A DNA stretch of 32,185 bases from Gemmatimonadaceae bacterium (lineage in GTDB: Bacteria; Gemmatimonadota; Gemmatimonadetes; Gemmatimonadales; Gemmatimonadaceae), in contig JAICNG010000036.1 in assembly GCA_025931335.1 (NCBI GenBank), positions 1 through 32,185 of the forward strand, in the 5' to 3' direction. The translations under genes were made by a program, and so were the position numbers. The notes under the pieces were generated by a model, which saw nothing but the letters and a program-made list of their open reading frames with translations, was not told where the DNA came from and did no database searches. Of the stretch, positions 9,801-15,851 are shown in pieces (position 1 is the stretch's first letter; each line of letters starts with the position of its first letter).

Positions 9801-10296
9801 CGGAGCGAACGGGATTCGCAGCGCGTCGGCGGAGAAGGCGGTCGTCCTCCGCGCACCGGTGGTCGTCGTTGCCCGCGGCGAACTGTCGGACGGCGTGGAG
9901 AAGTACAGTGGGCCGGAGGTGCCAGTCGAAGTGACGATCGGAAACCGGTCGGGCGCATTCGTTGGCTTCAGGCAGCTCGACCTCAGCGGGGTGTCCGCGA
10001 TCGTCTTCTCGGCCGCGGCGCCGGTGCCTAACGTCAACAGCGCGGGCGGGAAGGTCGAGGTTCGGCTGGACTCGGCGACCGGCACCCTGGTGGGCGAAAC
10101 GGAGCCCCTGCAGCCGCAGCCCGCGATGGCGGCGCCGGCGCGCTTCCGCGCAGCCCTCAGACCGACGGCGGGCGTGCACGACGTCTTTTTCGTCTTTCGA
10201 AACGAACAGGCCAGGGAAGGCCAGAATCTCTTTGTGTTGTTCACGGCGGCCTTCGTGAGAGACGAGGGGCGCGCCGCCGCGGGCGCAAGGCGATGA
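6856..10296 (+). CDS. Exported ThuA / PQQ sugar dehydrogenase / PKD / cytochrome c protein
   Basis: The 1146-residue product starts with a signal peptide (hydrophobic residues about 9-24, likely cleavage after TAAA). Domains in order: ThuA-like (about 30-255, with GYRHSS, GWVGVHAATD and a W-Y-HAYDGGR stretch), a beta-propeller of the PQQ-dependent glucose/sorbosone dehydrogenase family (about 262-690, with GLLGLAADPDF, CCHTGGS, TGDN and GHRNPYR), a PKD-type immunoglobulin fold (about 700-785), a class I cytochrome c with CLSCH haem motif at C875-H879 and MMP as likely distal ligand, and a C-terminal sandwich (about 1000-1135) resembling CBM6-type domains. Such fusions are known in sugar-degrading Bacteroidota and related groups. 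The reading is a periplasmic sugar oxidoreductase that passes electrons to its own haem. The substrate is unknown. A GGGAG lies about ten bases before the ATG. It converges on the tetR gene with 24 bases between stops. Confidence 0.92.
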   Translation: MAKPNGMFRYLALAVLLVAVAGTAAAQRPEPRVLVFSKTAGYRHSSIEAGIAAVQRLGRENGFAVEATEDAGAFSERNLKRFSAVVFLNTTGDVLDARQQDAFERFIQAGGGWVGVHAATDTEYEWPWYGRLAGAYFESHPNNPNVRTGTFRVLDKSHPSTEGLPDRWEREDEFYNFKAIDRDIRVLVDIDETSYEGGTNGARHPMSWYHAYDGGRAFYTNMGHTEATFSEPLFLRHLLGGLRYAIGTAPLNYGRVRPEENRFSKVVLADKLNEPVELAVLPDERVLFIERRGAVNLYRPATGQYTRLATIPVSTQYTKGQQGEDGLLGLAADPDFASNGWIYLYYSPAGPEPKNVLARYTMKGDSLDLASGVILLEVAVQRDECCHTGGSIAFDRHGNLYVSTGDNTNPFATGYAPIDERPGRSPWDAQKSSANTNDLRGKILRIHPEPNGTYTIPEGNLFPQGTPQTRPEIYTMGHRNPYRIAVDRRTGFVYWGDVGPDAPTDSAGRGPAGHDEIGQARRAGNFGWPHFVADNKAYFDVDFATMTAGPPFDQARPRNASPNNTGRAELPPAEKAFIWYPYGPSAEFPLVGTGGRTAMAGPVYHRDELPNAARPFPAYYDGKLLIYEWMRGWIIAVTMDEQGNFVSMERFMASHKFSNPMDMAFGPNGDLYILEYGTRWFQGNDDARLVRIEYTAGNRKPLVAVGVDKPAGATPLTVALSSAGTTDLDDDELRYEWRISRANGTAVRTLTGPNPTFTFATPGLYTASLVVTDPVGARDSAKVQIAAGNEPPSVDIDVVEGNKTFFFPRVPIRYAVRVTDREDGSLRNGRIPASRVVVTAAYHTQGLVMSQGGQQVAVVPTSHDAGRRLIEGGTCLSCHQVDKTSVGPSYTAVARRYRGDTGATARLVRKVRAGGSGVWGQVMMPAHPQLSEAQASAMVAYILSLGQPRPPSLPVRGSYVPGAATDSSPQGVVVLRAAYTDRGANGIRSASAEKAVVLRAPVVVVARGELSDGVEKYSGPEVPVEVTIGNRSGAFVGFRQLDLSGVSAIVFSAAAPVPNVNSAGGKVEVRLDSATGTLVGETEPLQPQPAMAAPARFRAALRPTAGVHDVFFVFRNEQAREGQNLFVLFTAAFVRDEGRAAAGARR

Positions 10297-10299
10297 CGC

Positions 10300-10316
10300 C
10301 GGCGGGCCGCCCGCCG
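10300..10316. terminator. GC palindrome between convergent genes
   Basis: CGGCGGGC and GCCCGCCG flank a single C, a perfect 8-bp-arm palindrome in the 24-base gap between two convergent stops. As RNA it would form a tight GC stem on either strand, but there is no T tract, so bidirectional termination is only a possibility. Confidence 0.35.
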
Positions 10317-10320
10317 CACG

Positions 10321-10968
10321 TCAACGCTTGGCGCGCGGTCCCGGAGGCTCGGCCAGGATTCCGGTCCTCATCCGCTTGAATGAGTAGCGCAGCAACTCAT
10401 CGACGCCGATCGGCTCCGGGAGCTGGCCATCGATGGCGAGCATGGCGATGCCGTGCACGAGTGTCCAGGAGTACGTAGCCATGTGCACGGGGTCATCCTT
10501 GAGGAACACACCATCCCGCTGTAGCGCGGCGACGGCGTCCACGAGCGCCTGAAAGGCGCCCTGCGCTTCGATCGCCAGCTCCGGCTCCTTCGCGCGCGGA
10601 TCGACGAACCCGCCGAAGATCACGCGATAGTGCGCCGGGTTGTCGACCGCGAAGCGAACGTAGGCGACGCCCATCGCATGGAAGGCCGCGTCTCCCCGGC
10701 CGCCTTCCTCCCACGCGGCTACGAGTCGCTGACGCAGCATGCCGAACCCTTCGGTGGCAACGGCCGCCAGGAGCGCGCGCTTGTCAGCGAAGTGTCGATA
10801 GAGCGCCGTACGCGAGACGCCGAGGCGAGCTCCGATGTCGCGAAGGGTCACGCCCTCGACGCCCTCGGTGCGGATGGTGGCGAGCGCCTCGTCGAGAAGG
10901 GCGCGGCGCAGGTTGCCGTGATGGTAGGAACGGGGCGACTTGCGCGCTGCCCGGGTAGGTGGAGGCAT
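10321..10968 (-). CDS. TetR/AcrR family transcriptional regulator (WHG-type C-terminus)
   Basis: The 215-residue protein has an N-terminal TetR helix-turn-helix (about residues 16-62: YHHGNLRRALLDEA then VTLRDIGARLGVSRTALYRHFADKRALLAAV). Its C-terminal ligand domain contains the ATYSWTLVHGIAMLAIDG region typical of the WHG subgroup. It would act as a homodimeric repressor released by a small ligand that is not identifiable here. It is divergent from the membrane-protein pair at 11055-12481. The 86-base gap contains two matching palindromes that are the obvious operators, so autoregulation and control of the divergent pair are likely. The minus-strand promoter TTGACA-18-TAACTT ends 8 bases before the ATG with no Shine-Dalgarno, suggesting a leaderless or nearly leaderless mRNA. 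Confidence 0.93.
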   Translation of the reverse strand: MPPPTRAARKSPRSYHHGNLRRALLDEALATIRTEGVEGVTLRDIGARLGVSRTALYRHFADKRALLAAVATEGFGMLRQRLVAAWEEGGRGDAAFHAMGVAYVRFAVDNPAHYRVIFGGFVDPRAKEPELAIEAQGAFQALVDAVAALQRDGVFLKDDPVHMATYSWTLVHGIAMLAIDGQLPEPIGVDELLRYSFKRMRTGILAEPPGPRAKR

Positions 10969-10976
10969 GGGAGCTC

Positions 10977-11006
10977 AAGTTACGCCGGGGGTGTTGACAA
11001 TGTCAA
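10977..11006 (-). promoter_or_regulatory. Putative tetR promoter
   Basis: On the minus strand a perfect -35 TTGACA (11006 to 11001) is followed after 18 bases by TAACTT (10982 to 10977), a partial -10 match. The tetR ATG begins 8 bases downstream. The -35 lies inside operator palindrome 1, so bound regulator would block it. Confidence 0.5.
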
Positions 11007-11008
11007 CA
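10992..11008. promoter_or_regulatory. TetR operator site 1
   Basis: TGTTGACA-A-TGTCAACA is a perfect palindrome with 8-base arms around one central base, the usual shape of a TetR dimer site. It contains TTGACA -35 elements on both strands, so one bound dimer could silence both divergent promoters. Confidence 0.8.
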
Positions 11009-11022
11009 TCGCATCGTAACCT
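10994..11022 (+). promoter_or_regulatory. Putative promoter of the membrane-protein pair
   Basis: TTGACA at 10994-10999 is followed after 17 bases by TAACCT at 11017-11022. The downstream gene has a GGGAG at 11043-11047, seven bases before its ATG, so this transcript should have a normal short leader. The -35 overlaps operator 1 and the start site would fall in operator 2. Confidence 0.5.
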
Positions 11023-11041
11023 ATGTTGACACTGGCAACAT
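11023..11041. promoter_or_regulatory. TetR operator site 2
   Basis: ATGTTGACA-C-TGGCAACAT is a 9-base-arm palindrome with one mismatched pair, clearly the same motif as site 1 (TGTTGACA half-sites). Site centres are 32 bases apart, about three helical turns, which would put two dimers on the same DNA face. Confidence 0.75.
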
Positions 11042-11054
11042 TGGGAGCTCATTC

Positions 11055-12047
11055 ATGAATTCGATGTCACGCACCGCTCCACCACACTCTCGCGCCGTCG
11101 CCTTCCTCGGTAGCCTCTGGCGCGGAAGTCCGCCGCTCACGTCGGTCGGCCTGGTGATGCTCGCGGTCGCCGTCCCTTCGCTGATCGGCGTGTTCGTCGA
11201 CTCGCGAATCATTACCGGCGCCCCTGCCTGGCTCAAGCCATTCAAGTTCGCGATCTCGACCGCCGTCTACAGCCTGACCCTCGCGTGGATCTTCCAGTGG
11301 CTCACCGCGTGGCCGCGCGTCCGGCGCATCGTTGGCTGGACGACCGCGATCGTCTTCGTGCTGGAGGTGGCGATCATCGATCTGCAGGCGTGGCGCGGAA
11401 CGACCAGCCACTTCAACGCGGCGACGACGCTCGATCGCACGCTCTTCTTCGTGATGGGCGGCGCCATCCTCCTCCAGACCCTCATCAGCGTGGCGGTCGC
11501 CGTCGCCCTCTGGCGCCAGCGGTTCGCCGATCGAGCGCTGGGATGGGCGCTGCGCCTCGGAATGACGCTGACCATTGCTGGCGCGATGACCGGATCGCTC
11601 ATGACTCGCCCGACCGATGCTCAGCTGGCGGATCTTCGCGCGGGAAACCCGATGACAATCGTGGGCGCACATTCCGTCGGCGGCGTCGACGGCGGCCCCG
11701 GAGTTCCGGTGACCGGTTGGAGCCGAGAGCACGGCGATGTGCGCGTGCCGCACTTCGTTGGGCTGCACGCCATTCAGGTGCTGGCGCTGATCGCGGTCGG
11801 CCTCAGGCGCTGGCGCCGTCCCGAGGACGTTCGCGTTAGGGTCGTCGTTGCCGCCGCGGCCAGCTATGCATCGCTGTTTCTCTTGCTGCTGTGGGAGGCG
11901 CTGCGGGGACGGAGCATCGTCGCACCCGATGCGCTGGGAGTCGGATCGATGGCCATCTGGGCCGCGGTCACCATGCTCGGCCTCGGCTGGATCGCTCGGC
12001 GCTCCCGAAGTGCCTCGAACCATGGTCTGGATCGGATGGCGGTATGA
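11055..12047 (+). CDS. Multi-pass membrane protein, unknown function
   Basis: The 330-residue protein has about seven or eight hydrophobic segments. Between membrane segments, a polar loop near residues 195-235 holds a notable cluster: GAHSVGG, DGGPG, TGWSREHGDVRVPHFVGLHA, with several His and Asp that look conserved and possibly functional. I do not recognise a named family. The gene has a GGGAG seven bases before its ATG and overlaps the next gene by ATGA (12044-12047), so the two are translationally coupled. The operator palindromes upstream suggest derepression by whatever ligand the divergent TetR senses. Transport or a membrane-bound enzymatic role are both open. Confidence 0.85.
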   Translation: MNSMSRTAPPHSRAVAFLGSLWRGSPPLTSVGLVMLAVAVPSLIGVFVDSRIITGAPAWLKPFKFAISTAVYSLTLAWIFQWLTAWPRVRRIVGWTTAIVFVLEVAIIDLQAWRGTTSHFNAATTLDRTLFFVMGGAILLQTLISVAVAVALWRQRFADRALGWALRLGMTLTIAGAMTGSLMTRPTDAQLADLRAGNPMTIVGAHSVGGVDGGPGVPVTGWSREHGDVRVPHFVGLHAIQVLALIAVGLRRWRRPEDVRVRVVVAAAASYASLFLLLLWEALRGRSIVAPDALGVGSMAIWAAVTMLGLGWIARRSRSASNHGLDRMAV

Positions 12048-12481
12048 CGCCCGAACAGCTCTTTTCCGTTCTCAACACGATGACCGTGGCAGCGTGGCTT
12101 CCGCTCGTGTTCCTGCCGCGGAAGCGCTGGGCGACAACGGTCGTCCCGCTGGCATGGCCCTCCACGCTCGCGCTCATCTACGCCGTGGTGGTGGTTGCGA
12201 CGGTGATGCAAAGCGAGGGCGGATTCTCATCGCTGGCAGCCGTGCGCGCACTGTTCGCCAACGATTGGGCGTTGCTCGCCGGCTGGACGCACTACCTGGC
12301 ATTCGACCTGTTCGTCGGCGGATGGGAGGCTCGCGATGCACAGCGACGGGGCGTGCGCCATCTGCTGATAGTGCCTGCGCTGGTTCTGACCTTCCTCGTT
12401 GGACCGGGCGGCTTCCTGCTCTACCTCGCGCTTCGACGGTTCGCGCCTAACAGGGCGGCGCCCATTTTGGCCGTTGAATGA
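12044..12481 (+). CDS. ABA4-like family membrane protein (DUF4281)
   Basis: The 145-residue protein matches the ABA4-like family: MTPEQLFSVLNT start, a GGFSSLAAVRALFAN segment, then AGWTHYLAFDLFVGGWEARDAQRRG and LTFLVGPGGFLLYLALR, with four membrane helices. Plant ABA4 is needed for neoxanthin synthesis, but bacterial members have no settled function, so a carotenoid role must not be assumed. No carotenoid gene is visible nearby. ATG 12044 is chosen because it starts the conserved N-terminus and gives an ATGA overlap with the preceding gene; the frame is open upstream only as antisense of that gene's sequence. It is presumably controlled by the upstream TetR operators. Confidence 0.9.
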   Translation: MTPEQLFSVLNTMTVAAWLPLVFLPRKRWATTVVPLAWPSTLALIYAVVVVATVMQSEGGFSSLAAVRALFANDWALLAGWTHYLAFDLFVGGWEARDAQRRGVRHLLIVPALVLTFLVGPGGFLLYLALRRFAPNRAAPILAVE

Positions 12482-12649
12482 GGCTGGCGCGGTGCACCGC
12501 CCGGCCGAAGCAGGGCGCGTTGTTGGGCGAACCTAACCTGTGAAGATGCAATGGTTTGCGCGCGATGTCGATTTTGTCGCGTCTCGTTCGACGTCTAGGC
12601 AAGGCAAGCATCGGCCAGTGCCCCCACGGTAACCCACGAGGAGAATGCA

Positions 12650-13111
12650 ATGAGCACGACGGAGACCGCCGCACCCACGATCAGAAACGCGGCCACCAAG
12701 CCCACGACGCCCCGCAAGCTTTTCGTCAACATTCCCGTCCGCGATCTTCAGCGATCGATTCAATTCTTCGAGACACTCGGCTTCGCTTTCAACACGCAGT
12801 TCACGGACGCCACCGCGACCTGCATGCTGGTCGGGGAGGACGCGTACTTCATGCTGCTCACGACCGAACGATTCCGGGATTTCAGCAAGCGGCCAGTCGG
12901 CGACGCGCGGAAGGAAACGAGCGCGCTCTTCGCGATCAGTGTGAATAGCCGAGAGGAGGTCGACACACTGGTTGGGAAGGCGGTCGGCGCTGGAGGAGCA
13001 CGCGCGGCAGATCCTCAGGATCACGGATTCATGTATGCGTGGAGCTTCTACGACCTCGACGGCCACCATTGGGAGGTGTTCTGGATGGATCCCAGTGCAA
13101 TCCAGAGCTGA
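12650..13111 (+). CDS. VOC family (glyoxalase/bleomycin resistance-like) protein
   Basis: The 153-residue protein has a disordered Thr/Ala-rich N-terminus (about 1-22) and a vicinal-oxygen-chelate fold: KLFVNIPVRDLQRSIQFFETLGF opens the first beta-alpha-beta module and DGHHWEVFWMDPS closes the second. The first strand has Asn where metal-binding VOC enzymes often have His, while the last strand keeps a Glu, so the metal site may be incomplete. Family members include lyases, dioxygenases and binding proteins; the reaction here is unknown. A strong GAGGAGA five bases before the ATG supports the start. The next gene follows after 19 bases in the same direction, probably one operon. Confidence 0.9.
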   Translation: MSTTETAAPTIRNAATKPTTPRKLFVNIPVRDLQRSIQFFETLGFAFNTQFTDATATCMLVGEDAYFMLLTTERFRDFSKRPVGDARKETSALFAISVNSREEVDTLVGKAVGAGGARAADPQDHGFMYAWSFYDLDGHHWEVFWMDPSAIQS

Positions 13112-13130
13112 CACACACGGAGACCCGCAA

Positions 13131-14093
13131 ATGTTCAACATTCGAATAAGGCCGCTGGGCCTCGTCCTATCGAGTGCGGCGCTGCTAATGGCGCCGTCGG
13201 TCGGCCATACGCAGGGCGCGAAGGCCGACGCGCGCACCACGCCCGCAGCGACGTCCACGCCCTCGAAGAAGGGCTACGTCCTCGCGAACGGCGTGAGCTA
13301 CTACTACGAGATCCACGGTCGCGGCGAGCCGCTTCTCCTCCTGCACGGGGGACTCGGATCGATCGACATGTTCCGACCCGTCCTCCCGACATTCGTCAAG
13401 GAAAGGCAGGTCATTGTCGTCGATCTGCACGGACACGGGCGCACCGCGCTCGGTGAGCGTCCCATCGACCTCATCGACATCGGGAACGATCTGGCGATCG
13501 TGCTCACCCAGCTTGGGTACGAGAAGGTCGATGTGCTTGGCTACTCGTTTGGCGGGGGTGCCGCGTTCCGGCTCGCCGTTCAGCATCCCTCGCTGGTACG
13601 CCGACTGGTGGTTGCCTCGGCTCCGTACGCGCAGGACGGGTTCCATCCCGAGATGCTTCCGCAGCAGGCAGCGGTTGGCGCGGCGATGGCTGAGCAGATG
13701 AAGCAGACGCCGATGTACATCTCGTACGCCGCCGTCGCACCGAGGCCGCAGGATTTTCCCAGACTGCTCGACCGCATGGGTGAGCTGATGCGGAGGCCCT
13801 ATGACTGGTCAGAAGACGTGAAAAAGCTCCAGATGCCGGTGATGCTCATTTACGGCGACGCCGACATGATCCGTCCCGACCATATCGTGCGCTTCTATCA
13901 GCTTCTAGGCGGCGGGCTGCGCGACGCGGGCTGGATGCGCGAGCACATGTCGAAGAACCGTCTCGCAATTCTCCCCGACCTCACGCACTACGAGGTGTTC
14001 ATGTCGCCGCTGCTCGTGACGACCGCATTGCCCTTTCTCAACGGACAGAGCAATGCTCCTTCGTGGGCCAACCAGGTCAAGGACCAACGGTGA
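13131..14093 (+). CDS. Exported alpha/beta hydrolase
   Basis: The 320-residue protein begins with a signal peptide (MFNIRIRPLGLVLSSAALLM, likely cleavage near GHTQG). The body is an alpha/beta-hydrolase fold: LLLLHGGLG oxyanion loop, nucleophile elbow GYSFGG with S139, YGDADMI with D243 or D245 as the acid, and DLTHYE with H286. All three catalytic positions are present, so an active secreted esterase or related hydrolase is likely; substrate unknown. ATG 13131 is preferred over an in-frame upstream opening because it starts the signal peptide and follows the VOC stop by 19 bases. The two genes are probably cotranscribed. Confidence 0.9.
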   Translation: MFNIRIRPLGLVLSSAALLMAPSVGHTQGAKADARTTPAATSTPSKKGYVLANGVSYYYEIHGRGEPLLLLHGGLGSIDMFRPVLPTFVKERQVIVVDLHGHGRTALGERPIDLIDIGNDLAIVLTQLGYEKVDVLGYSFGGGAAFRLAVQHPSLVRRLVVASAPYAQDGFHPEMLPQQAAVGAAMAEQMKQTPMYISYAAVAPRPQDFPRLLDRMGELMRRPYDWSEDVKKLQMPVMLIYGDADMIRPDHIVRFYQLLGGGLRDAGWMREHMSKNRLAILPDLTHYEVFMSPLLVTTALPFLNGQSNAPSWANQVKDQR

Positions 14094-14211
14094 TCGGTGC
14101 CCTCGTTAGGAGGTAACCCCTTCGCTTGACGGCCTTTGCGAACGTCCGTGCCTCGCGGCGCACTATGGTGTGGTTCATGCGATGGTCGCCGGAGCATTTT
14201 CTGGAGGTCTC

Positions 14212-14718
14212 ATGCTCGGTACACGGACGTTCGCGAGGCTCGCGCTCGCCGCAAGCCTCACTGCCGTACTCGGTTGCGACGACGACCCCACCGGCCCAGG
14301 CACGGTTACGTTCCCGGAACTGCCGGCGGCGGTCGTCACCGGGTTCTGCGTGCGGGGGACCGCGCTCGTCGGTGACACGAAGTCCGGGATCATTGCGGAC
14401 ACGGACTGCGACGTCGCGGACATCAATCCCGGGGACGTGGGGTATTACGAGATCTGGCGCGTGCGCGTCGCGACCGCGCAAGATGTCACCTTCGATGCGA
14501 ATTCGACGTTCGACAACTTCCTTGCGGTGCTGCGAGTCAACTCCGTCTCCGCAACGGATATCGACGCCACGGTCATCGGACAGAACGACGATCGCTCGCC
14601 AGGCAGCAATACCAACGCGCTCGTGACGGTGAGGCTGCAGCCCAACATCGACTACGCCGTCATCGTGTCGGGCTTCGACTACGAAGAGACGGGATCGTAT
14701 TCGCTTGCCATTCGGTAG
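14212..14718 (+). CDS. Small lipoprotein, unknown function
   Basis: The 168-residue protein starts with a lipoprotein signal (LALAASLTAVLGC, lipobox cysteine at residue 22) followed by DDDPTGP, a mature N-terminus I associate with Gemmatimonadota lipoproteins. The rest is a beta-rich extracytoplasmic domain with features of pre-peptidase-like jelly rolls: VGYYEIWRVRV, FDANSTFDNFLAVLRV, GQNDDRSPGSNTNALVTV and a closing DYEETGSYSLAI. Function is unknown. GGAGGT lies four bases before the ATG. It precedes the histidine operon in the same direction, but a separate promoter for that operon is visible. Confidence 0.85.
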   Translation: MLGTRTFARLALAASLTAVLGCDDDPTGPGTVTFPELPAAVVTGFCVRGTALVGDTKSGIIADTDCDVADINPGDVGYYEIWRVRVATAQDVTFDANSTFDNFLAVLRVNSVSATDIDATVIGQNDDRSPGSNTNALVTVRLQPNIDYAVIVSGFDYEETGSYSLAIR

Positions 14719-14757
14719 TATTGTAAAGTCGGTGGACCGGCGGCCGCCAACGCGTAG

Positions 14758-14786
14758 TTGACGATCCCGGCCATTTCTCCTAGCTT
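14758..14786 (+). promoter_or_regulatory. Putative his operon promoter
   Basis: TTGACG at 14758-14763 is followed after 17 bases by TAGCTT at 14781-14786. Transcription would start about seven bases later, at or next to the leader peptide's ATG at 14794. No Shine-Dalgarno precedes that ATG, which fits a leaderless transcript. Confidence 0.5.
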
Positions 14787-14793
14787 GCGATCC

Positions 14794-14874
14794 ATGAGCA
14801 CGACCATTCGCCATCATCGCGCGCACCACCTCCACGGCCCGACGGGTCGGGGCGACGCGCGCGCATGCGGATGA
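14794..14874 (+). CDS. hisL: Histidine operon leader peptide (HisL-like)
   Basis: This short frame encodes 26 residues beginning MSTTIRHHRAHHLHG, so five of residues 7-14 are histidine (codons 7, 8, 11, 12 and 14). It ends at a TGA 80 bases before hisG, with a strong intrinsic terminator between. A His-rich leader followed by a terminator upstream of hisG is the textbook layout of ribosome-mediated attenuation: stalling at His codons when charged tRNA-His is scarce favours antitermination. It differs from the enterobacterial leader, which has seven consecutive His codons, by interrupting them with Arg, Ala and Leu. There is no Shine-Dalgarno, and the predicted promoter would start transcription at about the ATG. 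Translation is not proven, but the His density next to hisG is very unlikely by chance. Confidence 0.85.
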   Translation: MSTTIRHHRAHHLHGPTGRGDARACG

Positions 14875-14944
14875 CCGTGTAACGGCTCCTGAGCGCACCG
14901 TACGCTGCGGCCCGTCCCTCCCGGACGGGCCGTTTTTCTTTTTC
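14836..14944 (+). promoter_or_regulatory. his attenuator region
   Basis: Three mutually exclusive pairings are visible. CCCGA (14838-14842) pairs with TCGGG (14847-14851) just after the His codons. GACGGG (14841-14846) can instead pair with CCCGTC (14911-14916), which is the left arm of the terminator. The terminator itself pairs 14908-14917 with 14923-14932. These match the 1:2, 2:3 and 3:4 pairings of a classical attenuator. The terminator is clear by eye; the antiterminator is my inference and has only six pairs in its core. Confidence 0.65.
14908..14944 (+). terminator. Intrinsic terminator of the his attenuator
   Basis: CGGCCCGTCC (14908-14917) and GGACGGGCCG (14923-14932) form a perfect 10-bp stem with a 5-base loop, directly followed by a T-rich tract TTTTTCTTTTTC. 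It is the best-formed intrinsic terminator in the window, and it lies 10 bases before hisG, where it can only serve regulation. Confidence 0.92.
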
Positions 14945-14954
14945 GGTCACCCCC

Positions 14955-15851
14955 ATGCTCGAACGACGAACGACTTCGCGACTGCGCATCGCGCTCCCCA
15001 ACAAGGGACGCCTGACCGATGACGTGCGCGCACTCTTTTCCGACGCGGGGCTCGAGCTTCGCGCCGCCGGCGAGCGCGCGCTCGTCGCATCGCTCGGCGG
15101 CGACTTCGAGGCGATCTTCGTCCGGGCCCAGGACATCCCCGAATTCGTTGCCGATGGCGCGGCGGATGTGGGCGTCACGGGGTGGGATCTGGTGCGGGAG
15201 TCGGAGCGCGACCTCGAGTCGGTGCTCGACCTCGAATGCGGCCGCTGCCGGCTCGTCGTCGCCGCGCGCGAGGAGAGCGGAATCACCACCCTCGACGATA
15301 TCGCCGGCAACGGGAACGGCGGTCCTCGCGTCGCCACGGCCTTTCCACGCATCACCGAGCGCTACTTCGCCGACGCATGCCTTCCGATCACGATCGTGCC
15401 GGTGAGTGGGGCGGCCGAAATCGCTCCTCACCTCGGGATCGCCGACATCGTGACCGATCTCGTCTCCACCGGCTCCACCCTTCGCGTCAATCAGCTTCGC
15501 GAGATCGCGACCATCCTCGAGTCCACCGCCCGGCTCATCACGGCGCCGAACGTCGCGGAGTCACCGCGTCGGCGGGCGATCGAGGAGCTCGTCACCGCCC
15601 TCGAATCGGTGCTTCGCGCGCGCGGCAAGCGATACGTCATGGCGAACATGCCACGCGCCGCGCTCGATCAGGTGCGACGCGTGCTGCCGGGGCTCAACGG
15701 GCCGACGGTGATCGACATCCTGAACGGGGGCGATTTCGTCGCGGTGCACGCCGTCGTGGCGCAGGACGCGATCTATCGCACCATCGCCGACCTCAAGGCA
15801 CTGGGCGGGCAGGGTATTCTGGTCACGCGCATCGAGCGGGTGATGCCATGA
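14955..15851 (+). CDS. hisG: ATP phosphoribosyltransferase, long form (HisG)
   Basis: HisG catalyses the first and committed step of histidine synthesis, joining ATP and PRPP. The 298-residue length and a C-terminal ACT-like regulatory domain (about 220-298, with KRYVMANMPRAALDQVRRVLPGLNGPTV) mark the long homohexameric form, which is feedback-inhibited by histidine and needs no HisZ. Catalytic-domain landmarks are LRIALPNKGRL, VGVTGWDLV and the PRPP loop DLVSTGSTLRVNQL. No Shine-Dalgarno is visible before ATG 14955; the preceding bases are the terminator tail. It is the first structural gene after the attenuator and overlaps hisD by ATGA. Both transcriptional attenuation and enzyme feedback are therefore expected. 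Confidence 0.97.
   Translation: MLERRTTSRLRIALPNKGRLTDDVRALFSDAGLELRAAGERALVASLGGDFEAIFVRAQDIPEFVADGAADVGVTGWDLVRESERDLESVLDLECGRCRLVVAAREESGITTLDDIAGNGNGGPRVATAFPRITERYFADACLPITIVPVSGAAEIAPHLGIADIVTDLVSTGSTLRVNQLREIATILESTARLITAPNVAESPRRRAIEELVTALESVLRARGKRYVMANMPRAALDQVRRVLPGLNGPTVIDILNGGDFVAVHAVVAQDAIYRTIADLKALGGQGILVTRIERVMP

Noticed and set aside
12546-12632. 28-codon frame between the ABA4-like and VOC genes
   Set aside because: No Shine-Dalgarno, no recognisable sequence and no leader-like codon bias; this length is expected by chance.
14126-14626. Frame starting TTG 14126 with a near-perfect TTAGGAGGT upstream (14106-14114)
   Set aside because: The Shine-Dalgarno-like match is striking, but the product is Ser/Arg-rich and overlaps the well-formed lipoprotein gene in another frame. 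The match partly comes from the CGTTAGG heptamer.
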